A stretch of 36,291 nucleotides of DNA from Sulfotelmatobacter sp049792875 (lineage in GTDB: Bacteria > Acidobacteriota > Terriglobia > Terriglobales > Acidobacteriaceae): assembly GCA_049792875.1 (NCBI GenBank), contig JBARBI010000296.1:1-36291 (forward strand), given 5' to 3'. Below are positions 26,234 through 34,489 of the stretch, in pieces. Both the position numbers and the translations under genes were made by a program. How positions within the stretch are numbered: position 1 is the stretch's first letter; every line of letters begins with the position of its first letter. The notes below the pieces were generated by a model, which had not been told where the DNA came from, did no database searches, and saw only the letters and a list, made by a program, of their open reading frames with translations.

Positions 26234-26689
26234 ATGAAAAGAGCATTGCTTGCAGTTGCCTTGTTGTTGTCGATGGCAAGTGCGGAAACGGCGCAGGAGA
26301 AGCAGCAGGCAGCCAAGCTTGAGACTGCGCCTGCTCAACTCGAAGCGCGTGAACGAAAGCTCTGGGAGGCTTTCAAAAACAAAGACAAAGCGACTCTTTC
26401 GGACATGCTGGATGGCGGGTTCCGCCAGTTCGAGGAGGGCCTCAGCGCTTTCGGTGACAAGAAGACGGAAGTCAACGCCGTGGATGACTTCGAACTCATC
26501 CGCTACACGCTCAGTGATTTCACCGTAAAATCGATCGGACCCGATGCAGCGTTGGTTACCTACATTGCGCAGTATGAGGGCAAGTCCGGTGGCGAAATCT
26601 CAAAGGCAAAGAGCGTCTTCGGAGAGGTCTGGATTCGCGACGGGAACGAATGGAAAGAGCTCTATATGCAAGAGACGTACGTGAAATGA
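26234..26689 (+). CDS. Secreted DUF4440/SnoaL-like (NTF2-fold) protein
   Basis: 151 residues from ATG 26234, with GGAGAG (26223-26228) upstream. A Sec signal (LLAVALLLSMASA) is followed by a helical ERKLWEAFKNKDKATLSDMLDGGFRQF segment and beta strands (FELIRYTLSDFTVKSIGPDAALVTYIAQYEG, then SVFGEVWIRDGNEWKELYMQETYVK). This is the DUF4440 pattern of a small NTF2-like cone fold. Such exported proteins have no defined common function. It sits 39 bp after the propeller gene and 13 bp before the MoaD-like gene. Confidence 0.78.
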   Translation: MKRALLAVALLLSMASAETAQEKQQAAKLETAPAQLEARERKLWEAFKNKDKATLSDMLDGGFRQFEEGLSAFGDKKTEVNAVDDFELIRYTLSDFTVKSIGPDAALVTYIAQYEGKSGGEISKAKSVFGEVWIRDGNEWKELYMQETYVK

Positions 26690-26702
26690 AGGTGCTCTTG
26701 AG

Positions 26703-27008
26703 ATGGCAGTAACGATTCGCGTTGAGCTTCCGCAACATCTTCGGACGCTGGCGCACGTCGGCCGCGAGGTCCAACTCGAAGTCGAGGGACAGGTAACGCA
26801 GCGTTCCATCCTCGACGCGCTCGAGGTTCGTTATCCGATGCTGCGCGGAACGATTCGCGACCACGGCACGCAGCAGCGGAGAGCGTTCCTGCGCTTCTTT
26901 GCCTGCGAGGAAGACCTCTCACACGAACCACCGGATTCGCCGCTGCCTGACGCGGTGGCTTCGGGGAAGGAACCTTTCCTGATTGTTGGTGCCATCGCTG
27001 GCGGCTAG
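26703..27008 (+). CDS. MoaD/ThiS-like beta-grasp protein ending in Gly-Gly
   Basis: 101 residues from ATG 26703, 13 bp after the DUF4440-like gene. The pattern is that of a ubiquitin-like sulfur carrier: IRVELPQHLRTLAHVGREVQLEVEG, then SILDALEVRYPMLRGTIRD, and a terminal PFLIVGAIAGG. The free C-terminal Gly-Gly is the site that is adenylated and thiocarboxylated in MoaD and ThiS. No moaE, thiG or E1-like (MoeB/ThiF) gene is visible. It could therefore be a carrier for another pathway, served by an enzyme elsewhere. MoaD for molybdopterin is possible, but the neighbours do not support it. Confidence 0.8.
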   Translation: MAVTIRVELPQHLRTLAHVGREVQLEVEGQVTQRSILDALEVRYPMLRGTIRDHGTQQRRAFLRFFACEEDLSHEPPDSPLPDAVASGKEPFLIVGAIAGG

Positions 27009-27035
27009 CCGGCAATTCGCGACTTAATTGCGACT

Positions 27036-27110
27036 GTCATCCTGGGCGAAGCGAAGGACCCGTGTATTTGACCGTGCGAGTGCATAGGTCATTCACTCGG
27101 TCAGGATGAC
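27036..27110. repeat. Convergent-gene intergenic repeat (GTCATCCTG...CAGGATGAC)
   Basis: Inverted arms GTCATCCTG (27036-27044) and CAGGATGAC (27102-27110) enclose GGCGAAGCGAAGGACCCG. This is the widespread intergenic element form that I associate with acidobacterial genomes. It lies between the 3' ends of the MoaD-like gene and araB, where it could end transcripts from either side. No T-tract follows the arms. Confidence 0.65.
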
Positions 27111-27167
27111 GGGTTGGATTTATGGCCCGACGTTCGCGCAGGAAGGTCGGCACCTCCGCGCGGCCGA

Positions 27168-28733
27168 TCACCCGCGGGCGATCTGGATCAGCTTCGGCAG
27201 CACATGCCCGAATGCTGATCCCTCGACGGGTCTGCCAAACTCGAAATAAATCTTGCGGTAGAGTTCGTAGAGTTCTCGATATACGTCCTGCGTCTCCCTT
27301 TGCGGCTCGAAGACCGCGTGGGGGGGACAGATCTTGCTCTGCGCTTCTTCAATGGTTCTGAAGACTCCGGCCGCCAGGAACGCGAAAATCGCGGAGCCAA
27401 TGCCCGTCACCTTGCCGCTGGGGACCAATACTGGGCGCCCTAACACGTTCGCATACACCTGGTTCAGCACCGGGTTGCTCTGTGGAATTCCTCCGCCATT
27501 GATGACCCGCTCGGTGGGCGCGCCATACTCGCTCATGCGATCGAGAATCACCCGGGTATGAAACGCGGTTCCCTCAATGGCCGCAAACAGTTCGTCCTGC
27601 GCCGTGTGCAGCAGGTTCCATCCCAGTGTCATTCCTCCCAGATTCGGATTCACCAGCACGGTGCGGTCCCCGTTGTCCCAGGTCATGCGAAGCAGTCCCG
27701 TCTGCCCAGCGCGGTAGCTCGATAGTCCCTTACTCAACTCGTCAACGGATGTGTTCGCCCGACGGGCGATCGAGCTGAAAATGTCTCCCGTCGCGGATAG
27801 ACCCGCCTCGATGCCCGTGAACTGGGGGTGCACGCTCCCGGGCACGACGCCGCACACGCCCGGAATCAACTGCGACTTGGGTGAGTACGCGATGATGCAG
27901 GTCGACGTGCCCACCACGTTGACCACGTCGCCTTCCTTTGCGCCCGCGCCGATCGCGTCCCAGTGCGCGTCAAAGGCGCCCACCGGGATCGGAATGCCCG
28001 CGCGCAGCCCAAGCTTGTCCGCCCAACTTGGCGCCAGCGTTCCAGCGATCTTGTCGGAGGTCGCGTAATCGCCTTCGAGTTTGGCACGCACTCCCGCGAG
28101 CAGAGGATCTACCTTCGCCAGAAAACTCTCCGGGGGAAGCCCGCCCCGAGCGGCATTCCACATCCACTTGTGCCCCATCGCGCAGACGCTGCGTTTCACG
28201 CGCCTGGCATCCGTGACACCACAGAGCGTCGCCGCGACCATATCGCAGTGCTCAAATGCACTCACGAACCTCCCGCGCCGATCAGGATTGTGCCGCAGCC
28301 AATGCAACAGCTTCGCGAAGCCCCACTCCGACGAGTACACGCCGCCGCACCACTCGATGGCTTCCAACTTCTCCCGCCGCGCCAGTTCGGTAATCTGCGC
28401 CGCTTCTTGCTTTGCCCGGTGATCACACCAAAGGTAGTAATCGTCGAGGGGGACCAGGCCTTCGCCCACCGGAATCACGCTGGAACCGGTGGTATCGAGC
28501 GCGATCGACTGCACTTGATCGCCCGCGGTTCCGGCTGACCTCAGGGCCTGGCGGGTGGCGTCGGCAAGAGCGAGCATGTGGTCTTCGTGGGATTGCGTTG
28601 CGAAGTCAGGATCTTCGCGCTTGCGATGCAGAGGATATTCAGAGATCGCGGAGGCCAGCAGCCCGCGCTCGCTTTCGACGATAGAAACCCGCACGCTGAG
28701 GGTGCCGAAGTCTACTCCCGCCACGATGGCCAT
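27168..28733 (-). CDS. araB: Ribulokinase
   Basis: 521 residues, FGGY kinase converting L-ribulose to L-ribulose 5-phosphate. The N-terminal phosphate-binding motif is VAGVDFGTLSVRV (4-16). SIALDTTGSSVIP, DDYYLWCDHRA and EWCGGVYSSEWGFAKLLHW are ribulokinase-like, and PVGAFDAHWDAIGAGAKEGD carries the catalytic Asp. The C-terminal VINGGGIPQSNPVLNQVYANVLGRPV is intact. The ATG at 28733 follows a GGAGAG with a somewhat long gap. It is the last gene of the araD operon, 24 bp after the isomerase gene. With the isomerase and AraD it would complete L-arabinose to D-xylulose 5-phosphate. Confidence 0.93.
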   Translation of the reverse strand: MAIVAGVDFGTLSVRVSIVESERGLLASAISEYPLHRKREDPDFATQSHEDHMLALADATRQALRSAGTAGDQVQSIALDTTGSSVIPVGEGLVPLDDYYLWCDHRAKQEAAQITELARREKLEAIEWCGGVYSSEWGFAKLLHWLRHNPDRRGRFVSAFEHCDMVAATLCGVTDARRVKRSVCAMGHKWMWNAARGGLPPESFLAKVDPLLAGVRAKLEGDYATSDKIAGTLAPSWADKLGLRAGIPIPVGAFDAHWDAIGAGAKEGDVVNVVGTSTCIIAYSPKSQLIPGVCGVVPGSVHPQFTGIEAGLSATGDIFSSIARRANTSVDELSKGLSSYRAGQTGLLRMTWDNGDRTVLVNPNLGGMTLGWNLLHTAQDELFAAIEGTAFHTRVILDRMSEYGAPTERVINGGGIPQSNPVLNQVYANVLGRPVLVPSGKVTGIGSAIFAFLAAGVFRTIEEAQSKICPPHAVFEPQRETQDVYRELYELYRKIYFEFGRPVEGSAFGHVLPKLIQIARG

Positions 28734-28757
28734 GAGGGTGTCGTCTCTCCTAACGGC

Positions 28758-30173
28758 CTAGTTCCCGTGCCAGTGCATCTGCCATCCCAGGTACCGCACT
28801 GCCGCCTCATGCACAGCTGCGGCCGTGGTCGAGAAGTTCGCAGCCACGTGATGCTCAAACCCGTTTTCGCAGATGTAATGCAGCAACTTCTGCAGCTCGG
28901 CAATCTGCACCACGCCCACCCCGCCAAACGTATTCAAGGAATCGCTGGTAAACGAGCCTTCGCCCACATAGCCGCGGATCACCCCAGCAGTGTCATCGGT
29001 CGAGAAGCGGGCAAAGCTCATCGCACCGGGCTTGACGCGACCCACGACTGTGCCGAACGTGTTGTCCTTGCCAACTGTCCCGGCGATGATCTCCTGGAAA
29101 TCCATGCGCACATCCTGGAAGAAATGCTTGGGCAGATTGCTGCAATGGAAACAGACAGCCTTGTCGGGATCGTCGCCGTAGTTGTTATTCCAGTCGAGCA
29201 GCGCGCTCGGTGTCTCGGATGCCAGTGCCAGAGCGTGCATGCTCAGCGTGCCACACACATCCACCTCGCACGCCGCGGGGATAAGGTTGTTGCTCATCAT
29301 GCTCATGATGGTGCAGGGGACGACGCCAAAGTATTCTTCCATCGACGTCCAGCACTGCACGGCGCTGATCTTGACATCAGTTTGCTTCATCCAGTCGTCG
29401 ATCACATAGCCGAGCTTCGCCATCTTGAGCAGGGCTCCATCGGGGACACCGCTCGTGGTGACATACTTGCGAATGTCGGCGAGTTTGCCTTGCACGCCGA
29501 CGTGATCATCTTTCAGTTTTGCAATGCGTCCGAAAACCTCTGACAGGTCAAGCGTCTCGGTGGAGATGCCATGAGCCTCCAGCAGTTTCTCGCTGTAGCG
29601 CACGGTATTGAACGCGGTCGGCCGGGCACCGATACTACCCACGCGGAGGTTGCGCATCCCGTTCGCTACGCGGCACACCGCCGCAAACCACGCGAGATCG
29701 TTCCGAAAATCCTCCGAGTCCGGACTGACGGTATGCAGTTTTGTCAGCGAATAGGGAATGCCGTACTGCCGCAGGTTGTTGCAAGCCGACATCTTGCCGC
29801 AAAAACTGTCGCGCCGGTGCAGGATCGTCATCTTGGCAGCGTCGTCCGGAGTCGCCTGCACCAGCACTGGAACATCCAGCCTTGCCAGGCGCATGGTGTC
29901 GGCGATCGCGCGCTCGTCGCCGAAGTTGGGCAGCGACACGATGACCCCATCGATCTTTTCCCGATTCTTCTGGAACAGCGCCGCACACCGCTTGGCTTCC
30001 TCGTGAGTCTCGACCGCGCCGTGCTTACTGTCTTCAGGGCCGAGCACCACGCAATCCATGCCGGCCTTCGCGAGCGCTTGGATCATCTCTTCGCGCCCTG
30101 ATTTCGCCAACTGATCGGGAAAGAATCCGCGGTTCCCGATGATGACGCCCATCGTCATTTTCTTGCCGGACAT
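28758..30173 (-). CDS. FucI/COG2407-type isomerase, probable L-arabinose isomerase
   Basis: 471 residues from ATG 30173, with GGGAGAG 4 nt upstream. The longer reading to 30275 extends into the preceding small gene. The N-terminus (MGVIIGNRGFFPDQLAKSGREEMI) and segments such as VLVQATPDDA, DSFCGKMSACNNLRQYGIPY, GSIGARPTAFNTVRYSEKLLE and PCEVDVCGT-like AACEVDVCGTLSMHAL place it in the L-fucose/L-arabinose isomerase superfamily. It is not the classical AraA subfamily, whose sequence I would expect to differ strongly. Operon position between araD and araB argues that it interconverts L-arabinose and L-ribulose. It is cytoplasmic and probably uses a divalent metal. L-fucose or another aldose remains possible. 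Confidence 0.85.
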   Translation of the reverse strand: MSGKKMTMGVIIGNRGFFPDQLAKSGREEMIQALAKAGMDCVVLGPEDSKHGAVETHEEAKRCAALFQKNREKIDGVIVSLPNFGDERAIADTMRLARLDVPVLVQATPDDAAKMTILHRRDSFCGKMSACNNLRQYGIPYSLTKLHTVSPDSEDFRNDLAWFAAVCRVANGMRNLRVGSIGARPTAFNTVRYSEKLLEAHGISTETLDLSEVFGRIAKLKDDHVGVQGKLADIRKYVTTSGVPDGALLKMAKLGYVIDDWMKQTDVKISAVQCWTSMEEYFGVVPCTIMSMMSNNLIPAACEVDVCGTLSMHALALASETPSALLDWNNNYGDDPDKAVCFHCSNLPKHFFQDVRMDFQEIIAGTVGKDNTFGTVVGRVKPGAMSFARFSTDDTAGVIRGYVGEGSFTSDSLNTFGGVGVVQIAELQKLLHYICENGFEHHVAANFSTTAAAVHEAAVRYLGWQMHWHGN

Positions 30174-30199
30174 AAATCTCTCCCGTGAATCCAAATCCC

Positions 30200-30427
30200 T
30201 TATTCGCGAGCCCGCGAGGGCGCGTACTGCCACGTGTAAAAACCACCCAGCAGAGTCAACAGCCCACCCCACCACACGCTCGCATGCAGCCGAAACAGCA
30301 CGACCTGAAGCTCCGGTGCCGGCGGATTTGCGTATTCATACAATCCAGCGCCGAAAATCAGAACGCCATTGATCAGCAGCGAAATGCCGATGAAAAACCA
30401 GATAGAGGCCGACTTGCCTGTTGTCAT
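30200..30427 (-). CDS. Small two-helix membrane protein next to the symporter
   Basis: 75 residues from ATG 30427, with GAGGAAC just upstream. Two hydrophobic helices are evident (about 8-29, IWFFIGISLLINGVLIFGAGL, and 46-66, HASVWWGGLLTLLGGFYTW), joined by a Pro-rich loop. It lies between the isomerase gene and the SSS symporter, 11 bp from the symporter stop. This setting suggests an accessory subunit or stabiliser of the symporter. No family is recognised. Confidence 0.72.
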   Translation of the reverse strand: MTTGKSASIWFFIGISLLINGVLIFGAGLYEYANPPAPELQVVLFRLHASVWWGGLLTLLGGFYTWQYAPSRARE

Positions 30428-30438
30428 AGGTTCCTCGC

Positions 30439-32142
30439 CTACCAGAAAATGATATTCAGCACGACGAATATAATCCCAACGATCGCCGCCCAGAACAGCG
30501 GCTTTTTATACAGGGGGACGTCCCCCACTGATGGGATCTTCGTCTCCCCATAGACCAGGCCCGCCAGCGCACTGTCCGGGAGCGGTTTGCCGGCCAGACT
30601 CACCACGACGGTTACAATCACGCACACCAGAAATGACCACAATGCCTGATACATGTCTTGCGCCAGCGCCTTGGCATCGGGTGAGAGCGCAACATAGCGC
30701 AGGGCACTCGGATCGATCTTCACCCAGGTCCACATGCTGACCGAGCAAAGCGTGCCGCAAAGCAGTCCCCAAAATCCGCCGGCACCGGTCGCACGCTTCC
30801 ACAGCATGCCAAGCACCACCGTGCCAAACAGCGGAGCAATGAAGAAGCTGAAAAGGGCCTGCACGTAGTCCATGATGCTGGCCGAACGCATGACGAGGTA
30901 CGCGGTGCCTACGCTGATCAGGACGCCGATGATCGTGGTCCAGCGTCCCATGTTCACATAGTGATGATCGCTGCCCTTGCTGTTGATCAGCGGACGGTAA
31001 ATGTCATAGGTCCAGACGGTCGTGAAGGCGCTGACATTCCCGGCCATTCCCGACATGAAGCCGGCAATCAGCGCTGTAACGCCAAGTCCCAGCAGTCCTG
31101 GCCCGCAATAACGGGCCAGCATGAGCGGGAGAACGTCGTTGTAGCTGTAGCCGTGAGTTACCGTCGCGACTGACTCCGGAACCAGTTTCATCGGGAGCAG
31201 GCCCAGACCAAGCAGGCCCGGGAGAATCACGATGATCGGCACCAGCATCTTGAATCCTGCGCCGATGATTGGCGCCATCTCGGCGCTGCGAATATCTTTT
31301 GCCGCCAGAATGCGCTGCACGACGAGAAAATCCGTAGTCCAGTAGCCCATGGAAATCACGGCTCCGAGTCCGAAGACAATGCCGGTCCAGTGAATGCCCA
31401 TGGGATTAGTACTGAAGGAGCCCAAACCCGCCCACAGGTGGACATATTGTTCCGACGCGCGTTGCGCGATCAGAATCTTCAGGTTGCCCCATCCCCCAGC
31501 CTCGTAGAGCCCAAGAATCGGAATCAACAGAGCTCCGGCCCAGATCAGAAAAAACTGCAGCACTTCATTAAAGATGGCCGAACGCAATCCGCCCAATGTC
31601 ACATACACCGCAACCGTGAGAGACGAAACCCAGATGCTGAAGTTGATGTCCCATCCCAAGACGATTTGCATGACCTTGGCCATGGCGAACATGTTGACGC
31701 CGCTCATCAGCACGGTCATGAAGGCAAACGAAATCGCGGATAGGGCACGGGCGGGTTCGCCGAAACGCAGCTTCAGGTATCCCGGCACCGAGTGCGTCTT
31801 CGAGATGTAATAAAACGGCATCATCACCAGCGCCAGGAACAGCATCGCCGGGATGGCGCCGATCCAGTACCAGTGCGTCGCCAGAATGCCATACTGATAG
31901 GCCGAACCCGCCCAGCCCATCAATTCGAGCGCGCCCAGATTCGCCGAGAGAAAGCTCAGGCCGGCCACCCATGCGGTCATTTCCCGCCCCGCCATGAAGA
32001 AGTCTTCGCCGGTGTTCGCCCGTCCTTTGAGGTACACGCCGATGGCCAGCACCAGGGCAAAGTAGAAAACCACGATGACCATGTCCACCGGATGAAGGTG
32101 AACCAGGCTGGACGAACCTGAGACCACGAGGGCTAGATTCAT
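30439..32142 (-). CDS. SSS-family sodium/sugar symporter
   Basis: 567 residues with many hydrophobic helices (about 13-15), typical length for sodium:solute symporters. SSS features include ANTGEDFFMAGREMTAWVAGLSFLSANLGALELMGWAGSAYQYG-like sequence near residue 45 and FMSGMAGNVSAFTTVWTYDIY near 355. It is an inner-membrane transporter, probably importing L-arabinose with sodium. Its ATG (32142-32140) shares one base with the araD stop TAA (32144-32142), so translation is coupled. The similarity to SGLT-type members supports a sugar substrate; arabinose is inferred from the operon. Confidence 0.9.
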   Translation of the reverse strand: MNLALVVSGSSSLVHLHPVDMVIVVFYFALVLAIGVYLKGRANTGEDFFMAGREMTAWVAGLSFLSANLGALELMGWAGSAYQYGILATHWYWIGAIPAMLFLALVMMPFYYISKTHSVPGYLKLRFGEPARALSAISFAFMTVLMSGVNMFAMAKVMQIVLGWDINFSIWVSSLTVAVYVTLGGLRSAIFNEVLQFFLIWAGALLIPILGLYEAGGWGNLKILIAQRASEQYVHLWAGLGSFSTNPMGIHWTGIVFGLGAVISMGYWTTDFLVVQRILAAKDIRSAEMAPIIGAGFKMLVPIIVILPGLLGLGLLPMKLVPESVATVTHGYSYNDVLPLMLARYCGPGLLGLGVTALIAGFMSGMAGNVSAFTTVWTYDIYRPLINSKGSDHHYVNMGRWTTIIGVLISVGTAYLVMRSASIMDYVQALFSFFIAPLFGTVVLGMLWKRATGAGGFWGLLCGTLCSVSMWTWVKIDPSALRYVALSPDAKALAQDMYQALWSFLVCVIVTVVVSLAGKPLPDSALAGLVYGETKIPSVGDVPLYKKPLFWAAIVGIIFVVLNIIFW

Positions 32143-32840
32143 TACGTTTTTACCTGTCCGTAGTAGGCGTTGCGGCCGTGCTTGCGCAGGAAATGCTTAT
32201 CGTGCAATTCGCGCGCCAACGGCCGGGATTCAGCGTTGATCGACAGCGTATGGAGCGCCATGCGCGCCACGTATTCCAGAATTACGGCGTGGTGGGCGGC
32301 CTCGGCGACGTTCGCGCCCCAACAAAAGGGAGCGTGACCAGCGACCAGCACCGCCGGAATCGCGTTGGGATCGAGCTTGGAAAATTTTCGGCAGATGGCA
32401 GCGCCGGTTTCCAGTTCGTAATCGCCGGCAATCTCGGGCGGACGCAGCCGCTCCGTGACCGGTACCGGGCCGTGAAAATAGTCGGCGTGCGTGGTTCCAT
32501 AGCATGGAATCGGCGTCTCCGCCTGAGCCCAAGCGGTGGCAAATTCCGAATGCGTGTGCGCCACCCCACCGATGTTCGGGAAGGCCTTGTACAACTCCAG
32601 ATGCGTCGCGAGGTCAGAGGAAGGCCGAAGGTTTCCGTCAACGATCTTTCCCGAGAGATCGGAGATCACGATTTGGTCCAGCGTGAGGTCGTCATAGGGA
32701 ACGCCACTGGGCTTGATGGCGACCAGACTTTCGCGCCGATCGATTCCGCTCGCATTGCCGAAGGTGTAGAGCACAAGGCCGCGGCGAACCAGTTCCAGGT
32801 TCGCTTCCAGCACCTCTTCGCGCAGTGTCTTCAGCAGCAT
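32142..32840 (-). CDS. araD: L-ribulose-5-phosphate 4-epimerase
   Basis: 232 residues from ATG 32840, almost the length of E. coli AraD (231). With this start the metal-site residues fall at Asp76 (RPSSD), His95 and His97 (VAHTHSE), the same numbers as in E. coli, with a third His at 169 (AGHAPFCWG). This decides against the TTG at 32864. The C-terminal NAYYGQ is present. The enzyme makes D-xylulose 5-phosphate from L-ribulose 5-phosphate. It is the first gene of the operon araD - SSS symporter - small membrane protein - isomerase - araB. A perfect 14-bp LacI-type operator lies 55 bp upstream. No good Shine-Dalgarno is visible. Confidence 0.95.
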   Translation of the reverse strand: MLLKTLREEVLEANLELVRRGLVLYTFGNASGIDRRESLVAIKPSGVPYDDLTLDQIVISDLSGKIVDGNLRPSSDLATHLELYKAFPNIGGVAHTHSEFATAWAQAETPIPCYGTTHADYFHGPVPVTERLRPPEIAGDYELETGAAICRKFSKLDPNAIPAVLVAGHAPFCWGANVAEAAHHAVILEYVARMALHTLSINAESRPLARELHDKHFLRKHGRNAYYGQVKT

Positions 32841-32895
32841 GGGGGAGGAATCAAGAATCCTCAACGTGCAAAATCAAGCCGGCCAAACAGGATTC

Positions 32896-32909
32896 CGTAA
32901 ACGTTTACG
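32896..32909. promoter_or_regulatory. LacI-type operator of the arabinose operon
   Basis: CGTAAACGTTTACG is a perfect 14-bp palindrome, 55 bp upstream of the araD ATG and about 200 bp upstream of the divergent hydroxyproline genes. It is the best site of the four in the window, and its core equals the site at 645-656. It is expected to control the araD operon. Confidence 0.8.
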
Positions 32910-33036
32910 CAACCGGAACATTAAACGGACTCACCGGCCTTTGTCAAAGACTTCACTTGCCCTCTCGCAACGGGCGCGGGAGGTCAGGCGGATCCGTCTG
33001 TGCGTGCGGCGGTAGGCAGTGCACCAGGAAAGGATA

Positions 33037-33046
33037 TTGTCTACAC
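33037..33046. promoter_or_regulatory. Possible GntR-type operator of the hydroxyproline cluster
   Basis: TTGTCTACAC matches the general FadR-subfamily pattern TTGTATACAA at 8 of 10 positions and lies 62 bp upstream of the first gene. It is a single weak site without a gntR gene in view, so this is only a suggestion. Confidence 0.25.
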
Positions 33047-33108
33047 TAATCGTCGAATTGGCAGACGCTCCACGTGACGCGCTGACCAGGCGCCTGAGTC
33101 GAGACAGG

Positions 33109-34239
33109 ATGAGCACCGCAGCCTATGACGTTGTCATCGTTGGCGCCGGAATCGTGGGCGCTGCTTGCGCGGACGAATTTGCCCGGCGGGGTATGCGCAT
33201 CGTGGTCGTGGATCGGGACGTGGTGGGAAGTGGCGCCACGGCGGCGGGGATGGGGCACATCGTGGTGATGGACGATTCCGAGGCGCAGTTTGCCCTGACC
33301 CGCTACTCGCAGCGACTCTGGCAGGCGCTACGGCCAGAATTGCCCGCTGATGTTGAGTACGAACCGTGTGGAACGATCTGGGTAGCGGCCGACGACGAAG
33401 AGATGGCCGAGGTACAACGCAAGCACGACTACTACTCTCGGCGCGGAGTTCCTACGACCGTGGTCGACCCGCAAGCGTTGGAGCGCCTCGAACCCAACCT
33501 GCGCAATGGCCTGGCAGGCGGACTTCTTGTACCGGAGGATGGGGTGCTGTATCCGCCGTGTGCGGCCCGCTTTCTGATCGGGCGCGCGCTGAAACACGGG
33601 GCGGAGCTTCAGCTGGGTGCTTCCGTCGTGCAAATGGGGCAAGGGCGGGTGCAACTGTCGGATGGTGGTGAGATTCGTGGCGAGATCATTGTGAATGCGG
33701 TCGGAGCCTGGTCATCGGAACTGACCAGCGGCGTTGAGATCAAGAAGCGCAAGGGACACCTTGTGATCACCGATCGTTATCCCGGATTTCTCCAGCACCA
33801 GTTAGTGGAACTCGGGTACTTGAAGAGTGCGCATTCGGTCGCGAGCGATTCCGTTGCGTTTAACGTGCAACCCCGACGGACTGGGCAGGTTCTGATTGGC
33901 TCCTCTCGTCAATATGGGGCGGAGCACATGGAGGTTGACCAGCGCGTCCTGACGCGCATGCTGCAACGCGCTCAGGAATACATGCCGAGCCTGGGCGCTT
34001 TGTCGGCGGTACGCTCGTGGACGGGATTCCGCGCGGCCACGCCCGATAAGTTGCCCCTGATTGGTCCTTGGCCGGCAGACAAGTCTGTGCTCCTGGCAAC
34101 TGGACATGAAGGGCTGGGAATCACGACGTCGCTGGCCACTGCAAAAATTCTGGCGGATCAGATTACGGACACAAAGCCAGAGATTCCGATTGAACCGTAC
34201 TTGCCGTCGCGAGCCGGGAAGGAATCTGTGCATGCCTAG
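33109..34239 (+). CDS. FAD-dependent D-amino-acid dehydrogenase, probable cis-4-hydroxy-D-proline dehydrogenase subunit
   Basis: 376 residues from ATG 33109. A GTG at 33019 would add 30 residues before the nucleotide-binding fold and is rejected. The N-terminal FAD motif is DVVIVGAGIVGAACADEFARRG (Gly12, 14, 17). This is the DAO fold: GSGATAAGMGH, YEPCGTIWVA, VNAVGAWSSEL, SWTGFRAATPDKLPLIGP and the C-terminal GHEGLGITTSLATAKILAD. It should oxidise an imino acid to a delta-1-pyrroline. Together with the next two genes it forms a three-part dehydrogenase like the LhpB/LhpE/LhpF complex of Pseudomonas aeruginosa. Sarcosine or another D-amino acid is an alternative. It is the first of four overlapping genes. 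Confidence 0.83.
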   Translation: MSTAAYDVVIVGAGIVGAACADEFARRGMRIVVVDRDVVGSGATAAGMGHIVVMDDSEAQFALTRYSQRLWQALRPELPADVEYEPCGTIWVAADDEEMAEVQRKHDYYSRRGVPTTVVDPQALERLEPNLRNGLAGGLLVPEDGVLYPPCAARFLIGRALKHGAELQLGASVVQMGQGRVQLSDGGEIRGEIIVNAVGAWSSELTSGVEIKKRKGHLVITDRYPGFLQHQLVELGYLKSAHSVASDSVAFNVQPRRTGQVLIGSSRQYGAEHMEVDQRVLTRMLQRAQEYMPSLGALSAVRSWTGFRAATPDKLPLIGPWPADKSVLLATGHEGLGITTSLATAKILADQITDTKPEIPIEPYLPSRAGKESVHA

Positions 34240-34489
34240 TTCGATGTCGAATCCGGTGACGTTGAGTGTGAACGGTTCGCCTGTGAATGTCCTGGCGGGG
34301 ACTACGGTGGCGGTGGCGGTGGCGCTCGCCGGGCAGGCGTGCCGAACTTCGGTGACCGGCGAATCACGCGGGCCGTTGTGCGGGATGGGGATTTGTTACG
34401 AGTGCCGCGTGTCGATCAATGGCGTGCCGCATCGTCGAAGTTGCCAGATCCGGTGTGAACCGGGCATGAAAGTGAATACCGATGAGTAG
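34232..34489 (+). CDS. [2Fe-2S] ferredoxin-like subunit
   Basis: 85 residues from ATG 34232, overlapping the previous stop by 8 bp, with GGAAGGAA (34218-34225) 6 nt upstream. The cluster ligands are Cys50, Cys55, Cys58 and Cys71 (C-x4-C-x2-C-x12-C) in GPLCGMGICYECRV and HRRSCQ. The N-terminal beta-grasp (VTLSVNGSPVNVLAGTTVAVAVAL) fits the small ferredoxin subunit of heteromeric D-hydroxyproline or sarcosine dehydrogenases. It would pass electrons between the two flavin subunits. Confidence 0.87.
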   Translation: MPSSMSNPVTLSVNGSPVNVLAGTTVAVAVALAGQACRTSVTGESRGPLCGMGICYECRVSINGVPHRRSCQIRCEPGMKVNTDE

